Below are positions 23,227-34,953 of a stretch of DNA of 64,000 nt, one piece after another. The notes under the pieces were generated by a model, which searched no databases, was not told the origin of the DNA, and was given only the letters and a program-made list of their open reading frames with translations. The stretch is from Pagrus major (lineage: Eukaryota; Chordata; Actinopteri; Spariformes; Sparidae): NCBI RefSeq assembly GCF_040436345.1, contig NC_133234.1, positions 13,980,446 to 14,044,445 of the forward strand, in the 5' to 3' direction. Numbering within the stretch: position 1 is the first letter of the stretch; the number at the start of each line of letters is the position of its first letter. A program made the position numbers and the translations under genes.

Positions 23227-26200
23227 CTATGAGCTGCCTTTCCTCAGTCTCAGTCTCCTGTAGAGCTCTTTCCTCAGTAGGTCCCTCTCTTTGCGGATTC
23301 CCTGCAGCACGGTGCGATTCTCCTGAGCCCGACGCACCAGGTAGGGGAGCGTGTCGTCCACTGAGCCGTAAGGCACTGACTTGTAAACGGCATAACCTTC
23401 TTTAGCTTGAGGAAGGAGAAGAGAGACAAAATGTGAACATATTAATCATCAAGACTGCATATAAATCAGTCTAAAGGCAAAGATGGGTGATGAAAAATGA
23501 TAAATTTATGAATTTTCGCTTAGGATCACAAACCAGTTCAGGCGAATATGTGATTTATGTCAAATGATACCAAATATTTGCTAAATTCAGCTTTGGGCAC
23601 AATCTGTTTAAGCACAACATTGTTGAACAGGACCTTCAGCAGAAAATGTAAAGAAGGCACAGCTCACCAAGAGTGAGGGAGACGTGATCACACATGCCCA
23701 GCAACTGGCCGAAACACACTGAGCCTCCATCCTTGTCGATCCCCAGTTCTTCCATCCTGAAGATCAAACACACAATAGCTACATCATAAATGGCAATAGT
23801 AAAAAAGCCTTCGACTCAAGACCCCCATCAGCAGTTGCAACATAAATCTGAGGAGAAATCTGGGCCTTTATGCTAGATATGGCTGTTTTTTAAAAATTAA
23901 TTACTGAAAGCGATGCAGCAGCACCAGATTTTATTCTGCATTTATCTTGCTTGTTCATTTCTGGCGCTTTCATTGTCCAAAATCTAACTTGACTGCCAAC
24001 AGCTCTGTTGGAGATTAGGGTGCTTTATAATAGTAATAGATAGAAGTTAATTTAGCTTTGAGCCACTTTCATTTTCAACCGACACTGACCCAAGTGGCAT
24101 AACTTGATCAGATTTATCAGATTGGGTACAGGCTTTATGCAGTTTTTTTCAAAGGTATTACAACACTAACATCTGTAAGCAGAACCATATTTTGATGTTA
24201 ATTCAGTGGCTTCCCCGCTAACAGAGGAAGGAAGCAGAAAAACTCCAAAAAGTTCTGCTTATGATCTGATTTCCTGAAAATTAGTAAATAATTTGACTGT
24301 TTTAGGACTGTAAATTATTCTGAAAAATAAGTCAAAAATTTGTAAAACTGGTACACATTGTTTTATTTTAAGGGGCCACAAGCCAAAATGGTTGGGAGCC
24401 ATCATACCCCTTATCAAGTGACATTCAAGTGAAGGTAAAATCAGACTAGAGAGACAAATATTTCACTGATTATAGTGGTCCTGTGTAAAAATATCTCTCT
24501 CACATTTCACTAACCGTTTGGCCGCGTGTCTCACTGACTCCTCGTTGTGAGAGGCCACTATGATCCTGTAGCGCTCAGATTTCTGGGATATGTGGTCCAG
24601 CATCACATCCAGCGAGCCATTATAACTGCACAAACACAAGCAAGTAGACGAAATGTGTTGGGGTTCACTGTCAAAAATGATCCGTGTGCTTTCAAGAAGT
24701 TTACTACATGAAGCAGCCTTCATTCCATCATGAACTAATTCATTTGATTTGAATCCAGATAAAAAGGCTTTTTAGCATTAATCCATGCAGATGAGTGCTA
24801 AATTCAGTTTTATTGTAGTTTATGTTTTTGTCTTTGTCTGGCCGTGAACTCTTATCCACCTGACATTGGTGTCCTCCCAGCACTGGTGGATGGGGTCCAC
24901 ACGCCCCTCTTTCTCCGCCAGCTTACTCTCTTTGTCCATGTAGGCTCCTCTCACCAGCTTCACCCCCAGACAGAAACCCTCAGTCTTGGCCAGCTGCAGA
25001 GCTTCTAACAGGAGAGACCTGGACTCCTGGAAGACAGTTAACTAACTATTAACTACAGAGGTCAGTGCAATTAAAAGTAATGTTTTGATATCGCAGATAT
25101 TTGCCTTCAGGTAACACTGATATGTGTTCCAAATCCAGGCGCCATCTTTGTTAAACTTCTTCATCATCGCCATGGTGACAAGAGAGAGGGCAGGGTTCAT
25201 GTAGGTGTACTCTGCATCAACCAGGACTCGGACTTTGCTCACACTTGCCTGAAAATATACAATTAATCTTTGCGGTTTGAGTTGAGCTTTACAATAAATA
25301 GTTACAATATTTCAGGGTTTAAAGGGGCACTATGTAGTTTTGGAAAAGAAATTCAGAAACTCAGTAAAGTCATATTTACAATACTGATATGCAAATAATA
25401 CAAACCCATTATTTCCATAACTGAATAAACAAGCTATTCTCAGAGGAAAATAAGGTCCTCAGAGCGCTGTTTGAAGCTAGAAAGGTGGCAGGGTCCGCCA
25501 AATATAAACAAAGTAAAACAGTATGAAATTGTGTTGTCCTTTAAGGTCAGTTTGTTCATTCAGTCATGAAAAAGAAGAGAGATTGATTATTAAGTTTGTT
25601 TAAGCATTAATATAAATAAAAACTAAATAGTGCACCTTTAAGATGAAAAGTAGTAATTAATAATTCCAAAGTAAAATCACTTTGTTGCAGTCACATCTGT
25701 ACCTCTGCTATTTTGTTGAGTCTCTGCAGGCCACAGAGGAAATGGGCAACTTCACTTTCATCTAAACCAGGGAAGCTGATTGGCTGAAAGGTCAGACATA
25801 ATTTCACATTTTGTTTACATGGCTCGCCCTCATCAACAATGCAAATGTGTATCTGAACTGGGAAAAACAAAAAAAGTCTGACAAACAGGGTTATTTTGGT
25901 GTACTGTGGTCGTACCTCTCCATTCATAGCTCTGACAAGGAGATTCAGGTCGTACGGTTGTTGTGCGATGAGGGTTGTGAGTTTCACCTTAACACAAGCA
26001 GCAAAGACTCGTCAGTGAAGGAAAGGCACAACACTGAATCAAAAGAGAGACACTGGGAGACATTGGAGGGCCAGGACATCCGAGAACAACCTGAAGCAGC
26101 TGTGGACACATCAAACATTACAACATGTACTCTTATCTTTTTTCCCACGTATTTGAACTACATTCAGTCACTGTTTGGCTCAGGTCCATCAAACAGTGTG

Positions 26201-27618
26201 TCAGGTTCTCATACGACTCTCAAATTACTCAAATGGTTTTCCCTGTCATCAAAATGCTAAGAAAATTCATAAAATATACCAGTATATGGCGTTGTGTCCC
26301 AAAAGATTAAATGTCAAAGACTTCACATTTGAAAGTTGATTAAAATGTGTTTCTTGACATTTCTTGTATAATAATGTCGTAAATATATAAATAATTTCCC
26401 AAAAACACTATGAATGGTGACTGTGAGATGTGAAATGTTGCCTTACACACAGCTCCGGGCTGAGCAGGGCTGTGATCTTCAGCTGCATCATCGGGTCTTT
26501 GCTCCAAGCGTTGCTGTGGGACATTCGCACACATTCCAACATGGCGTCCATGTTGTCGTCATATCTCTTCTCTCTGGTGGTGACAAAAAGCAATATAAAG
26601 AATAAACCTACGTAACTACTTCAAATCATCTATATTTGCATCGTTGATCAGCATTGGTTTGACATCCAAAGTTCATTATTCATTTTCGGTTCATGATTTT
26701 ATTTTGGGTTACTTCTACAATAGGTTTACTTGCTTTAGTGCTCAAAAACCACATCAGTTTTCTCATACTGTCCGGTGCTGCAGCTCTGTATTCCCCTTCT
26801 GTCTGAAACGCTCAGAGTAACGCAATATATAATTATAAGCCTGAAAATAAGAAAAATATGTTTTTTGCAGCTCATAGCCTCAGAAAATCTGGTTTTCGGC
26901 TGCAGAATTCTCAAGTCAAGATCAGACATAAATAAAACTAAAATGAAACAACATTTTTTCCTGGCCTTCATTTAAAACTGATACACATGGTGAAAAGGAG
27001 TCTGAATTATACCCAGTGCTTTCTCCCAGATCCTCTTCTATGGGTACTGCCAGCATAGGCCTCAGTCCCAGCAGGCTCATCTTCTCCATGGACTGAGAGA
27101 TCTCACCCTCGTTCTCTCCGGCCACAAACTGGGCATACACAGTGGGCCGCAACAGCAAGGAGAACCCCCTCCTCCCCAGGAGGGTGCGGGCTATCGACAT
27201 CAACTGCAAGAAGAAGAAGGTGAAGCAGACAGAGGAGTAATGGAGAGGAGGATGGAGATACAAGAGGTGACACAGAAGCAGTGTATCTAAGATCTATCTG
27301 TCCATGTGACACTCATTCTTCCTTCAATTCACCTGTCAGTCTTTTTCATGTCACCTTCCTCCAGATAATCACAAACTGAAGTCCTACCTTGTCACAGTTG
27401 TTTACCAGCACAGGGAAGGAGCAGAGGCGGAAGACGCCCAGAGCACGGAGCAGCTCAGCCCAACTCTTCACCCTGAAGGCGCTGGGATCCTCAAAGGCCA
27501 GAGTGGCTGAGAGAAGGTCGGGTTGCTTGACGGCCACCGTCCTGGAGGCCGTAGTACCCAGCAGCCTCAGCGACAAGAGGTGAGGGAGTGAAGGACGCAA
27601 ACGAGAGCACATCATCAT
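23227..27618 (-). CDS. prodh2: Hydroxyproline (proline) dehydrogenase, mitochondrial
   Basis: Ten exons on the minus strand: 27388-27618, 27013-27203, 26447-26573, 25916-25987, 25703-25783, 25105-25248, 24860-25026, 24515-24625, 23668-23756, 23227-23405, giving 463 residues. The protein has an Arg/Ser-rich mitochondrial-type N-terminus, then the FAD-binding PRODH barrel: YAQFVAGE, LRPMLAVP, RVLVDAEYTYMNPALS, GVKLVRGAYMDKES, VASHNEESVR, FGQLLGMCDHVS and YKSVPYG. Length and the LRPMLAVPIEED segment fit PRODH2 rather than the longer PRODH. The enzyme oxidises trans-4-hydroxyproline (and proline less well) in mitochondria, passing electrons to the quinone pool. The intron after exon 25105-25248 uses a GC donor (AAG|GCAAAT), and the protein aligns without gap across it. 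The family is certain; PRODH2 over PRODH is about 90%. Confidence 0.95.
25319..25641. repeat. TTAA-type MITE, family A
   Basis: It is bounded by TTAA on both sides, with inverted ends AGGGGCACTATGTAGTTTT and (reverse complement) AGGTGCACTATTTAGTTTT. The TTAA duplication fits piggyBac- or Kolobok-derived mini-elements. It lies in a prodh2 intron and has a sister copy at 12026-12327. Confidence 0.7.
26672..26900. repeat. Interspersed repeat copy in a prodh2 intron
   Basis: It shares TTCATGATTTTATTTTGG, AATAGGTTTACT and CATACTGTC, in that order, with 3520-3590. Ends are worn and no ORF is present. Confidence 0.5.
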
Positions 27619-28341
27619 CCCGAGAAAAGTGTCTGTTTGTAGGTGACAGGCTGATCTTGTTGGTGGAGTTTCAATTTAGTGTTTGTATAAATCTTCCTTT
27701 GTTGTAATTTTGACGTCTTGTATCTTAAATAGAAATACAATGATCCAGAGTGTCAGAGAGACATCATCAGAGCCTGAGTGGTCAGCTCAGGGAGACAGAT
27801 GTCCTCTCATGTCAGAACCTGTTGGACGAGGAGAAGGAAATGATCAAATAGACAGTGACAATGATCAATCAATTGAAAAAAATCAAAACAACAATTTGAA
27901 TTAGGTGTCTGACCCAAAAGCAACAAACGTGTCTGAAATTGACAATAAAATTGCAAAAACAAAGAAGAAATTAGAAGATCTTACCCTCCTTCCTGAAAGT
28001 GACACTCTGAAGACCGAAATGATGAAAAGCTCAGCAGGTGCGATTTGAGGGTTTGAGTGTTGTTCTGTAAAATCCATCATCTTTTGGCTTACTCACTGGT
28101 TAATGAGTGACTACTTGGAAATTTGAGTAAACATTAAGTTGACCCTTAGCATCAACCCACAAGTGTTCACTCGGTGTGACATCAACAAAATGGACATTTA
28201 GAGCTCACTTTGTCATATCTATAAAAAGCATTTGTTGTGTTTGAGCTTAAAGTAAAAGGCAATTCTAGGGTGTGATTAGGGATTCAGATAGTAGAATCAA
28301 AGTGGGTCAAATACATGCATTACATTTATAATTATGGCTAC

Positions 28342-28385
28342 ACTACACTACACTGTCATTTGTGACAATGACAGTGTAGTGTAGT
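28342..28385. repeat. Perfect hairpin
   Basis: ACTACACTACACTGTCATT (28342-28360) is followed by a 6-base loop and its exact reverse complement (28367-28385). Confidence 0.85.
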
Positions 28386-29127
28386 ATATTGGTGTCCTTT
28401 ATGAGGTTTTTTTTCATTGATATTCTCTTTGCTTTTTCATTATTTGTCTATGGTTACAAGTGATCTCAAAGGGTTTGTATTTTTTTATATTTTATTATTT
28501 TTTATTTTAGAGTGACTTTGTAGCATCTGTTCAGGGACTACAGATAAAAAAAAAATAGCTTCTTGGCTAACTCTACACTGGGAGAGAAGAGGACACATAA
28601 CAGATGCTCTGGAGAGGTCAGCTATACTCTGAGGGGGACTGAGTTTGAACATATTTTCCCAAAAAGACCAAACGAAGCAGTTGGGAGAGGAAATGATTAA
28701 CTGCTGCCTACTGCCATTCATGTCTGAACTGAAAGACTGATAAACTTCTAACTTCACACACAGACCACTCAAATCTTTGCAATGCTGGCACTGCTGACCA
28801 ACCAGGCATGAAAACACTAATGATTGATACTGTCAACACTAAAGGGTCGGGGACATCTCAGGATATTCAAGTAACCATACAGAAGTTAAAGGAGGTCTAC
28901 CCAGGTGCTACAAATATTAAAAAATATGTCGAACAAGGAAGGAAATATTTAAAAAGTCACTATAATAAAGGATTTTTTATATTTTCTTTCCTCATATGAC
29001 ACATTTTCTTATATCTGAAGTGCCTTCTTGTCTTTGAAGTACCCAATTTTTTTCTTTAAACCACATTATATTACATTAAGCAAACTGTCATCTCTTTTCC
29101 TTTATTTCATTTGGCCATAATTCTAAG

Positions 29128-29477
29128 TTAAAGGTGCAATTTATAAAAAATTGGCCACCTTTTGAATTCACACTCCAAACAGGGCAGCATATCACCATAG
29201 TAACTGCTAGCTGCATGGTTGTCTAAGCTAACTAGCTTATGGCAGCTACAGTTTGCAGCAGTTAGCGGTCCAGACTGGGAACTCAGAGTAGCATTACGAG
29301 ACAGGACAGGCAGAGGCTAGCTGGTTAGCATGCTGACTTAAGTAGACACCTCTGCAAAACAATACATAGATGTCTTTGAGATATTATCAAAAGTCTTATT
29401 TCTAAACATTCTGTTGATAATTTTTGTTATTTCTTGATTTTTTTTAAATAAAAACTCTTACATATTGCACCTTTTAA
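29128..29477. repeat. TTAA-type MITE, family B
   Basis: It is bounded by TTAA, with ends AGGTGCAATTTATAAAAAAT and (reverse complement) AGGTGCAATATGTAAGAG. The interior shares the CTAACTAGCTT / GTTAGC-rich block and the remark TAGCTGG...TAGCATGCT with 49626-49975. Confidence 0.7.
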
Positions 29478-30082
29478 AATCTGCTGTCCATCTGAAGCAG
29501 TTTGGTTAAGAATTGGCACTCTTCTTGCAGGTAAAAGGGGACAGACTTCAAAATGAATCAAAGTATTGTAGATGGGATATTGGAGCCTCTGACATATTTT
29601 GAAAATTTATAGTAGACTATAGATGGCTGGTGATATTTATTTTAACTATATAAACAAATCTCAAGAAGACCAAAAACAACAACATAGGCACTGTAGCTTT
29701 TAGCAAACATTACTCAAACAGTGAACAGTGCATTTGCTGGGGGCGAGTAGTTATGTATGTTGGATTGACTAAGAATATACTACAGTGTGTGTGGGTTCAT
29801 GTTAATGAATGAAAATGTCACCCTGTGAAACGATGTGACTCCCTGATGAGTTTTTAATAGTTGTTGTTTAACAATGGAGCTCTATGGTGCAGAGATTTAA
29901 AAAATACTCTATTAGGTTTTGAGCACAGACATTGTTGGATTTGGTCTTTTCATGGAATTTGTTGATATTATTACAAATGTATGATATCACAAGACTCATC
30001 CTTTACAATTTAGTAAAGAACTTGTAGCAGGAAAATGTTTTTAAATCAGCTTTGTCAGTCAAAAGGTAACAAAAGCAAAGAG

Positions 30083-31555
30083 CTTCTGGAGGGTCTAACA
30101 CTCCCTAACCCAACCCTCTGATAATGTCCCATCCAATTATCTGTTTACTGCTGTTTACAAACTACTCCAACAAACCAACTGTGTTTTACAGATTCTGGAA
30201 GATACTTTTACCTGCTCATCAATTTATATACTGCATTTATTTATTTATATCTTAGCACTACATGTTAATTACAGACTGTTCTTATGAGTACAATTTTAGT
30301 TACTTGCCCAGCCCTAGTCAGAAGAATTAGCATTAATCAGTGACATAAAATAAATTAAGTAAATAAAGAAAGGGGGGCTTCAAGAGGGTCTCACCCACCC
30401 TAACCCTAACTCTTTGGAAATGCTCCATCCAAATTTGGTTTTAAATAATCAGACAATAATTTACTAACATTTTAAAGTTCACGGAAATTAGTTGCAAGTT
30501 TTCATTACTAATATAAATGATGTAACAGATAAATCTCACGTCGGATGTAAGTAAGTTTTAATGATAACAAAAAAGGGTTTGAATGGAGCATTTCCTGAAG
30601 ACCCTCTTGAAGACATTTTCTTCATTTACACTAATTGTTTAGTAAATAAAAATGTAAATGTATAAAATTTAGTTATTTTAAGAATCTTATAAGGCAAGAA
30701 TTAGTTTGAAGACTAACCATTGCTTAAGAACATCCTAAAAAAAAATTGTAATTGTTTTTACAGACTTTTTTAGGGGAAATGCAGAAACAAAAACAAAAAG
30801 GAAGACTTATTATTACTAAGTAACAGCAACAACAGTAACTGAAGGAAACACTGACCCGTTGGAAATGTTCCATCAAAATACAACAATACAAATAAAACTG
30901 GTCTATAAATTCTTATAGTTTCAACTTCTCATCAAGACTCAAATTTAAAAAGATGAAATTCATAAATAATTATAGAAGAATATAACTTGTCCAGTTCTTG
31001 AGTCATAATAATCTAAACATGGCTGAATGAAACATTTCCTGAAAACCCTCTTAAAGCCTTTCCTTCTTTTAAGGTTGTTATGAACATTTTTTGATGAAGC
31101 TTTTTTAAAAGGTGCAGTGAGAAAAACACCAATCTTTAGTTACTTTATGTGACAGTCAATGTATACTGGTTCTACTAACTCACCTGCAGGGCAGAGGTGG
31201 ACGGCTGAGGGGTGGAACTCCCCTGTGGCTTTTCGTATATACAATTTTTTATACCTAACTCTTTGGAAATGTTTCATACATTCATTTACTTCCTCTTGTT
31301 CACAATGCGATGTAATGACCTAAGACACTAATTTAACAAGAAATCCAGTTCTGGTTATAATGTCTTAATCTTAATTTCGACCAACTGTCAGTTACAATTT
31401 TGAGATGTGAAAAAATCAAATGGGCGTTATGAAGAAAAAACAAAATAATTATTTTCTCTCTCTTGTTATTTATAAACATACATATTTAACACAGCAGAAA
31501 AAGGGGATTTGAATGAAACATTTCCAAGAGACCAGTCCAGAAGTCCTTTACTTCT
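30083..31555. repeat. Tandem array of hairpin-ended units
   Basis: The motif TTGGAAATG(C/T)T(C/T)CAT recurs at 30414, 30859 and 31263. Its inverted partner GAATG(G/A)A(G/A)CATTTCC recurs at 30581, 31025 and 31511, mostly followed by GACCCTCTTGAAG-like sequence. The result is three units of about 400-490 bp, each with inverted ends; a fourth, weaker left end is at 30083-30136. No ORF is present. Confidence 0.65.
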
Positions 31556-31672
31556 TTTACAATTTTCAAATTCAATTTTAAAGGAAGTTTTTTTCTTACA
31601 CTATGACTTATCTAAATTCTAATATACATCCTAAACTTATCAATACTTCTATGTTGTCTTTTAAAAGAGGGT

Positions 31673-31703
31673 ACGAGAAGAAGAAGAAGAAGAAGAAGAA
31701 GAG
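31673..31703. repeat. (AAG)n microsatellite
   Basis: About ten AAG units. Confidence 0.9.
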
Positions 31704-31997
31704 CCTTATACTTACTTAAACCTATCACTTATCAATATCTTACACTAATGACTACTTACAGTATCTACATCTTAACTTATTATTACTTATCTACATGCTA
31801 AGCTTATTAGATGTCTATATCCTGCACTTATCCCTATTTTTTCTATATACTTTTTTTTTTTTTTTTTTCAAAAGGAGGAAAGTAGATAGTCGAAGAGTAG
31901 GATTTGGAAAAGTGTGTCTGTCTGTGGCGGTGGAATTGCCAATAAGTATACTTTACCTGATGTCCAGCTGGGCACTCACCTTTACCTGAGTGGAGTC

Positions 31998-34115
31998 TCA
32001 CAGCTCTGCACGGTAAGGAGTACTGTACCACCATGCCCTGATAGCCTCCTGTGATTGTGCCTGAAGAGCAGGTGAAGCCCAGCTGGGGATGCGCGTGGCA
32101 GGGAAGGGACGGCTGGACACCATCCTCACAGAAGCGTCCACAACAAGATGCATCGGGGGACGGCTCGCCTGCTGTTCCCTCTCCCTCTCTGGACCCTGTT
32201 AGAGAGATGGAACAGGGAGGAAACAGGTAAGTTACAAGAATGAGACAGAGGAAGGATGTGGAAGTTTTCTTTTCTATTTTCTTGAAGGAAAAAAGTACAT
32301 CCACATGACCTTTCTTGTGATCAAACAATCTTCTCTAAAAGTGTCTACTGGGATTCTTGCCTTCCTTTATTTTCAAGACTGACTATCCTTACTATCAACC
32401 TCCACAAAAAAAAGTTCTTAGTGTGTCTTCATTTCAGCAGAGTGTTTAAGGTCAACTACTCACCGGTTGCTGGGCACCTTCCTGCCCTCCATGCTGTGGG
32501 CCAGGGGTGGATGGCTGGGGTCTGGAGCTCCTCTCTGACTGGGTGAAGTTCACCTGCTGGGCAGAGGTGGACGGCTGAGGGCTGGAACTCCCATGTGGCT
32601 GCACAGGGTCCACCTGCCGGCCAGAGGTGGACGGCTGAGGGCTAGAGCTCCTCTCTAGCTGGGCGTTGTAGCAGGATCGCTTTCGCGGAGGCTCCCCGGG
32701 GCTGCTCTCCTGCTCACGCTTTCTCTTGTTGTCCTGTGAGAGAGATGGAGAGAGGATGAAAATGAAGGAATGATGTCAAACTTCTCAACTGAATCTCTTT
32801 CACACTGATTTTGTGGTCAAGTGGGATGAACCAGCGGGAAATAAATGAACAAATTATGAAGCTAGAACACGTCTGACCCAACAGACTTTGTAATGCTCAT
32901 GATATTGCAGAAGTTACTTTTGTAATGTACCTATTCTCCCTCAGCTTTTATAGTCTCCTCCTCAGTTAGACTCAGTTACATTTGTCATAGTCACTTAAAA
33001 CTATCTCCAGAATTGATCTGTGCAGTATGCATGTGGTCGTATGTTACAGGTAAAAATATTCACTTATATTCACAAGCTGCTTCTACCAGTTTATTTTATG
33101 TCATTAGCTCATCCCCAACAATTTGAACAAATTCACTAATTTCATTTTAAGGACAGTTGTTTTCACACATTCTTGAATTTTCTTAAAAAACTGAGACAGT
33201 TTTAAATTGTTCACTAAAATTGTGTAAAACATTTATTGTGAACAGCTGCCATGAAAAATGCCACCGCAAAATGCATTTCTTTGAGTTCTGCACACAGTTA
33301 TAACAGACATCAACAGCAATAACCACACAGTATCTTTAATGCAACTCTAGTTAACTGAGATTTTAAATACATTTTTTCATCGTCAATCAGGAACCTTCAA
33401 AGCCATTGAGGCAAACCTTTATGAGGGCTCCAACTCACCTGTGGCTGCACAGGGTCCACCTGCTGGGCAGAGGTGAACGCCTGAGGACTGAGTTTTTCAG
33501 CTTTACAATGAGTCCCGACTTGGAATTAAAAATCCTTTTTAAAAAATTTAAGAGGTTTAAAACCAGAACTTTTTCCCTTTTGTTATTATTATTACTATTG
33601 TTGTTAGTATTAAAACTAAAATGTGACAAGAGGTTTACACAAATTTCATGAATTCAAACATCCTACTTTGAAAGGCTAACATTAATGTTTGCTAGTATTA
33701 ACATTAGTGAGCAAGCTAATTACCCAAATGAAAAGAAAAGATATTGAATTTTTTTTTTTTAAACTAAAATATTTACGAATTATTCACACTTAAATAAGAG
33801 TTTACACTAAAATCATGTATTGAAATGTCATTCTTGAAGGCTAACATTAATGTTAGCTAACATGCTATGACACTGCAGATTCAAAATTCTAAAAGGCTTT
33901 TAAATTATGCATGATGGGTTGTTATTATTTTCCTTTCACTGGTTAGGCCTCTTTTTAATGGAAAATTGAATAATTCACACTTAAGTGCTAGCATGAATGT
34001 TAACTAGCAATAACTTTAGCTAACATGCTTATTACCCAAAAGACGCAGATATTGAACTTGAATTTTTTTTAAAGGCTTTAAAGTAATTATAAGTTAATAT
34101 CCTTACCTTAACCAT
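31998..34115 (-). CDS. Unrecognised small Pro/Ser/Gln-rich protein gene with internal repeats
   Basis: A consistent minus-strand model is 34107-34115 (MVK, then GTAAGG donor), 33439-33480, 32464-32733 and 31998-32195, all phase 0, about 172 residues. The 270-base exon is the firmest part: good splice sites, a full open frame, a nuclear-type signal (DNKRKREQESSPGEPPRKRS) and three tandem copies of a 20-24-residue unit, SSxPQPSTSxxQV. The small exon at 33439 encodes another half-unit (TSAQQVDPVQPQ), and a further unit with a good donor lies at 31190-31240, outside this model. Over the last exon a second frame is also open (31843-32207) and Cys-rich, so the true C-terminus is uncertain. No homologue is recognised; nuclear location is a guess from the basic motif. 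Confidence 0.45.
33660..34075. repeat. Diverged direct duplication in the first intron of the unrecognised gene
   Basis: Blocks recur in order about 310 bp apart: GCTAACATTAATGTT...TTAACATTAG, then ATTACCCAAA...GATATTGAA followed by a T-run (33720 and 34030). Confidence 0.45.
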
Positions 34116-34953
34116 GGTTAAGGCGGTGGGACAACTGGGGTCAGTCACTGGTTCTTGAGGTTGCTCTGGGTTGGTGGTCTCTTTCGCTGTTAGCTGCTAG
34201 CTTGTGTTTAGAATTCTCTGGTGGGATGTGTCGGGATTTCACGAGTTAAAATGGCGGAAGCAAATTGGGCCGTTTCATATTTATATGCGTCCATAGCAAC
34301 CATAGAATCCTCTCATTACGTCATTAAGGCAGGCCAGTATTTATTTAATTTTTTTATTTGTATAGCCTACATATATATGTTATATATAATTTATAAAAAA
34401 GAATATAGGGAAAAAATGTTGGAATACTCCCCATTATTTATTAAATCAATCATTAATCAGGTTTATATTTATCACACAGACATGAGAGCGGTATCAATGT
34501 TTTCATTTAACTTGAGAAGAAAGTGAAGTAGCACGTTTCCCAAACTGTTTTACTTTAACAGAAGACTTTTGTAGGTTTTTAGTTTTTTTTGCCAGATAGG
34601 CGAATCCAGATATCTAGCTAGCAAAACAAAGAACCCCATTTATATTCTATACAGTCATTTTTTTAGCCTGTTAAGTGTTTCAGTTGCAAAGAAATGAACG
34701 ACAAAATCCTTAAATACAAGACTCTTTTTTTTATTTTTCACACTGGAATGGATATTTGAAAAAAAACATCTTTCACAACTATATATACAAATTTGCTTCA
34801 ATTTCATAAATCTGCTTATCAGCTAATTTCTTGGGAACACAAACACACAAAGTACAATTGGTCTACTTGAATTAATGCTACACATTGATTAAAAAAAAAA
34901 CCTAAAAGCGCTATCAAGCCAAAATATTTCATCAACAATAACGTTCCTGTGTT
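34116..34953. other. tbx6 3' UTR and promoter side of the small modular gene
   Basis: AT-rich DNA. No coding frame beyond weak chance ORFs. The leader of the small gene probably starts near 34.2 kb. Confidence 0.4.
34730..34735 (-). terminator. Candidate tbx6 polyadenylation signal
   Basis: AATAAA on the minus strand (plus TTTATT), about 220 bases past the tbx6 stop codon. Confidence 0.5.

Larger units (their letters stand above)
27619..30080. other. prodh2 upstream region, no firm gene
   Basis: It contains the prodh2 promoter side, a perfect 19-bp hairpin (28342-28385) and a MITE (29128-29477). Two short plus-strand stretches read like protein: 27742-28030, interrupted by one stop near 27904, and 28809-28999 (...KLKEVYPGATNIKKYVEQG...). 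I do not recognise either, and no splice model joins them convincingly. Confidence 0.4.

Noticed and set aside
31843-32207. Cys-rich 120-residue frame read as the main product
   Set aside because: It is out of phase with the well-supported 270-base exon unless a weak donor is used; kept only as an alternative C-terminus.
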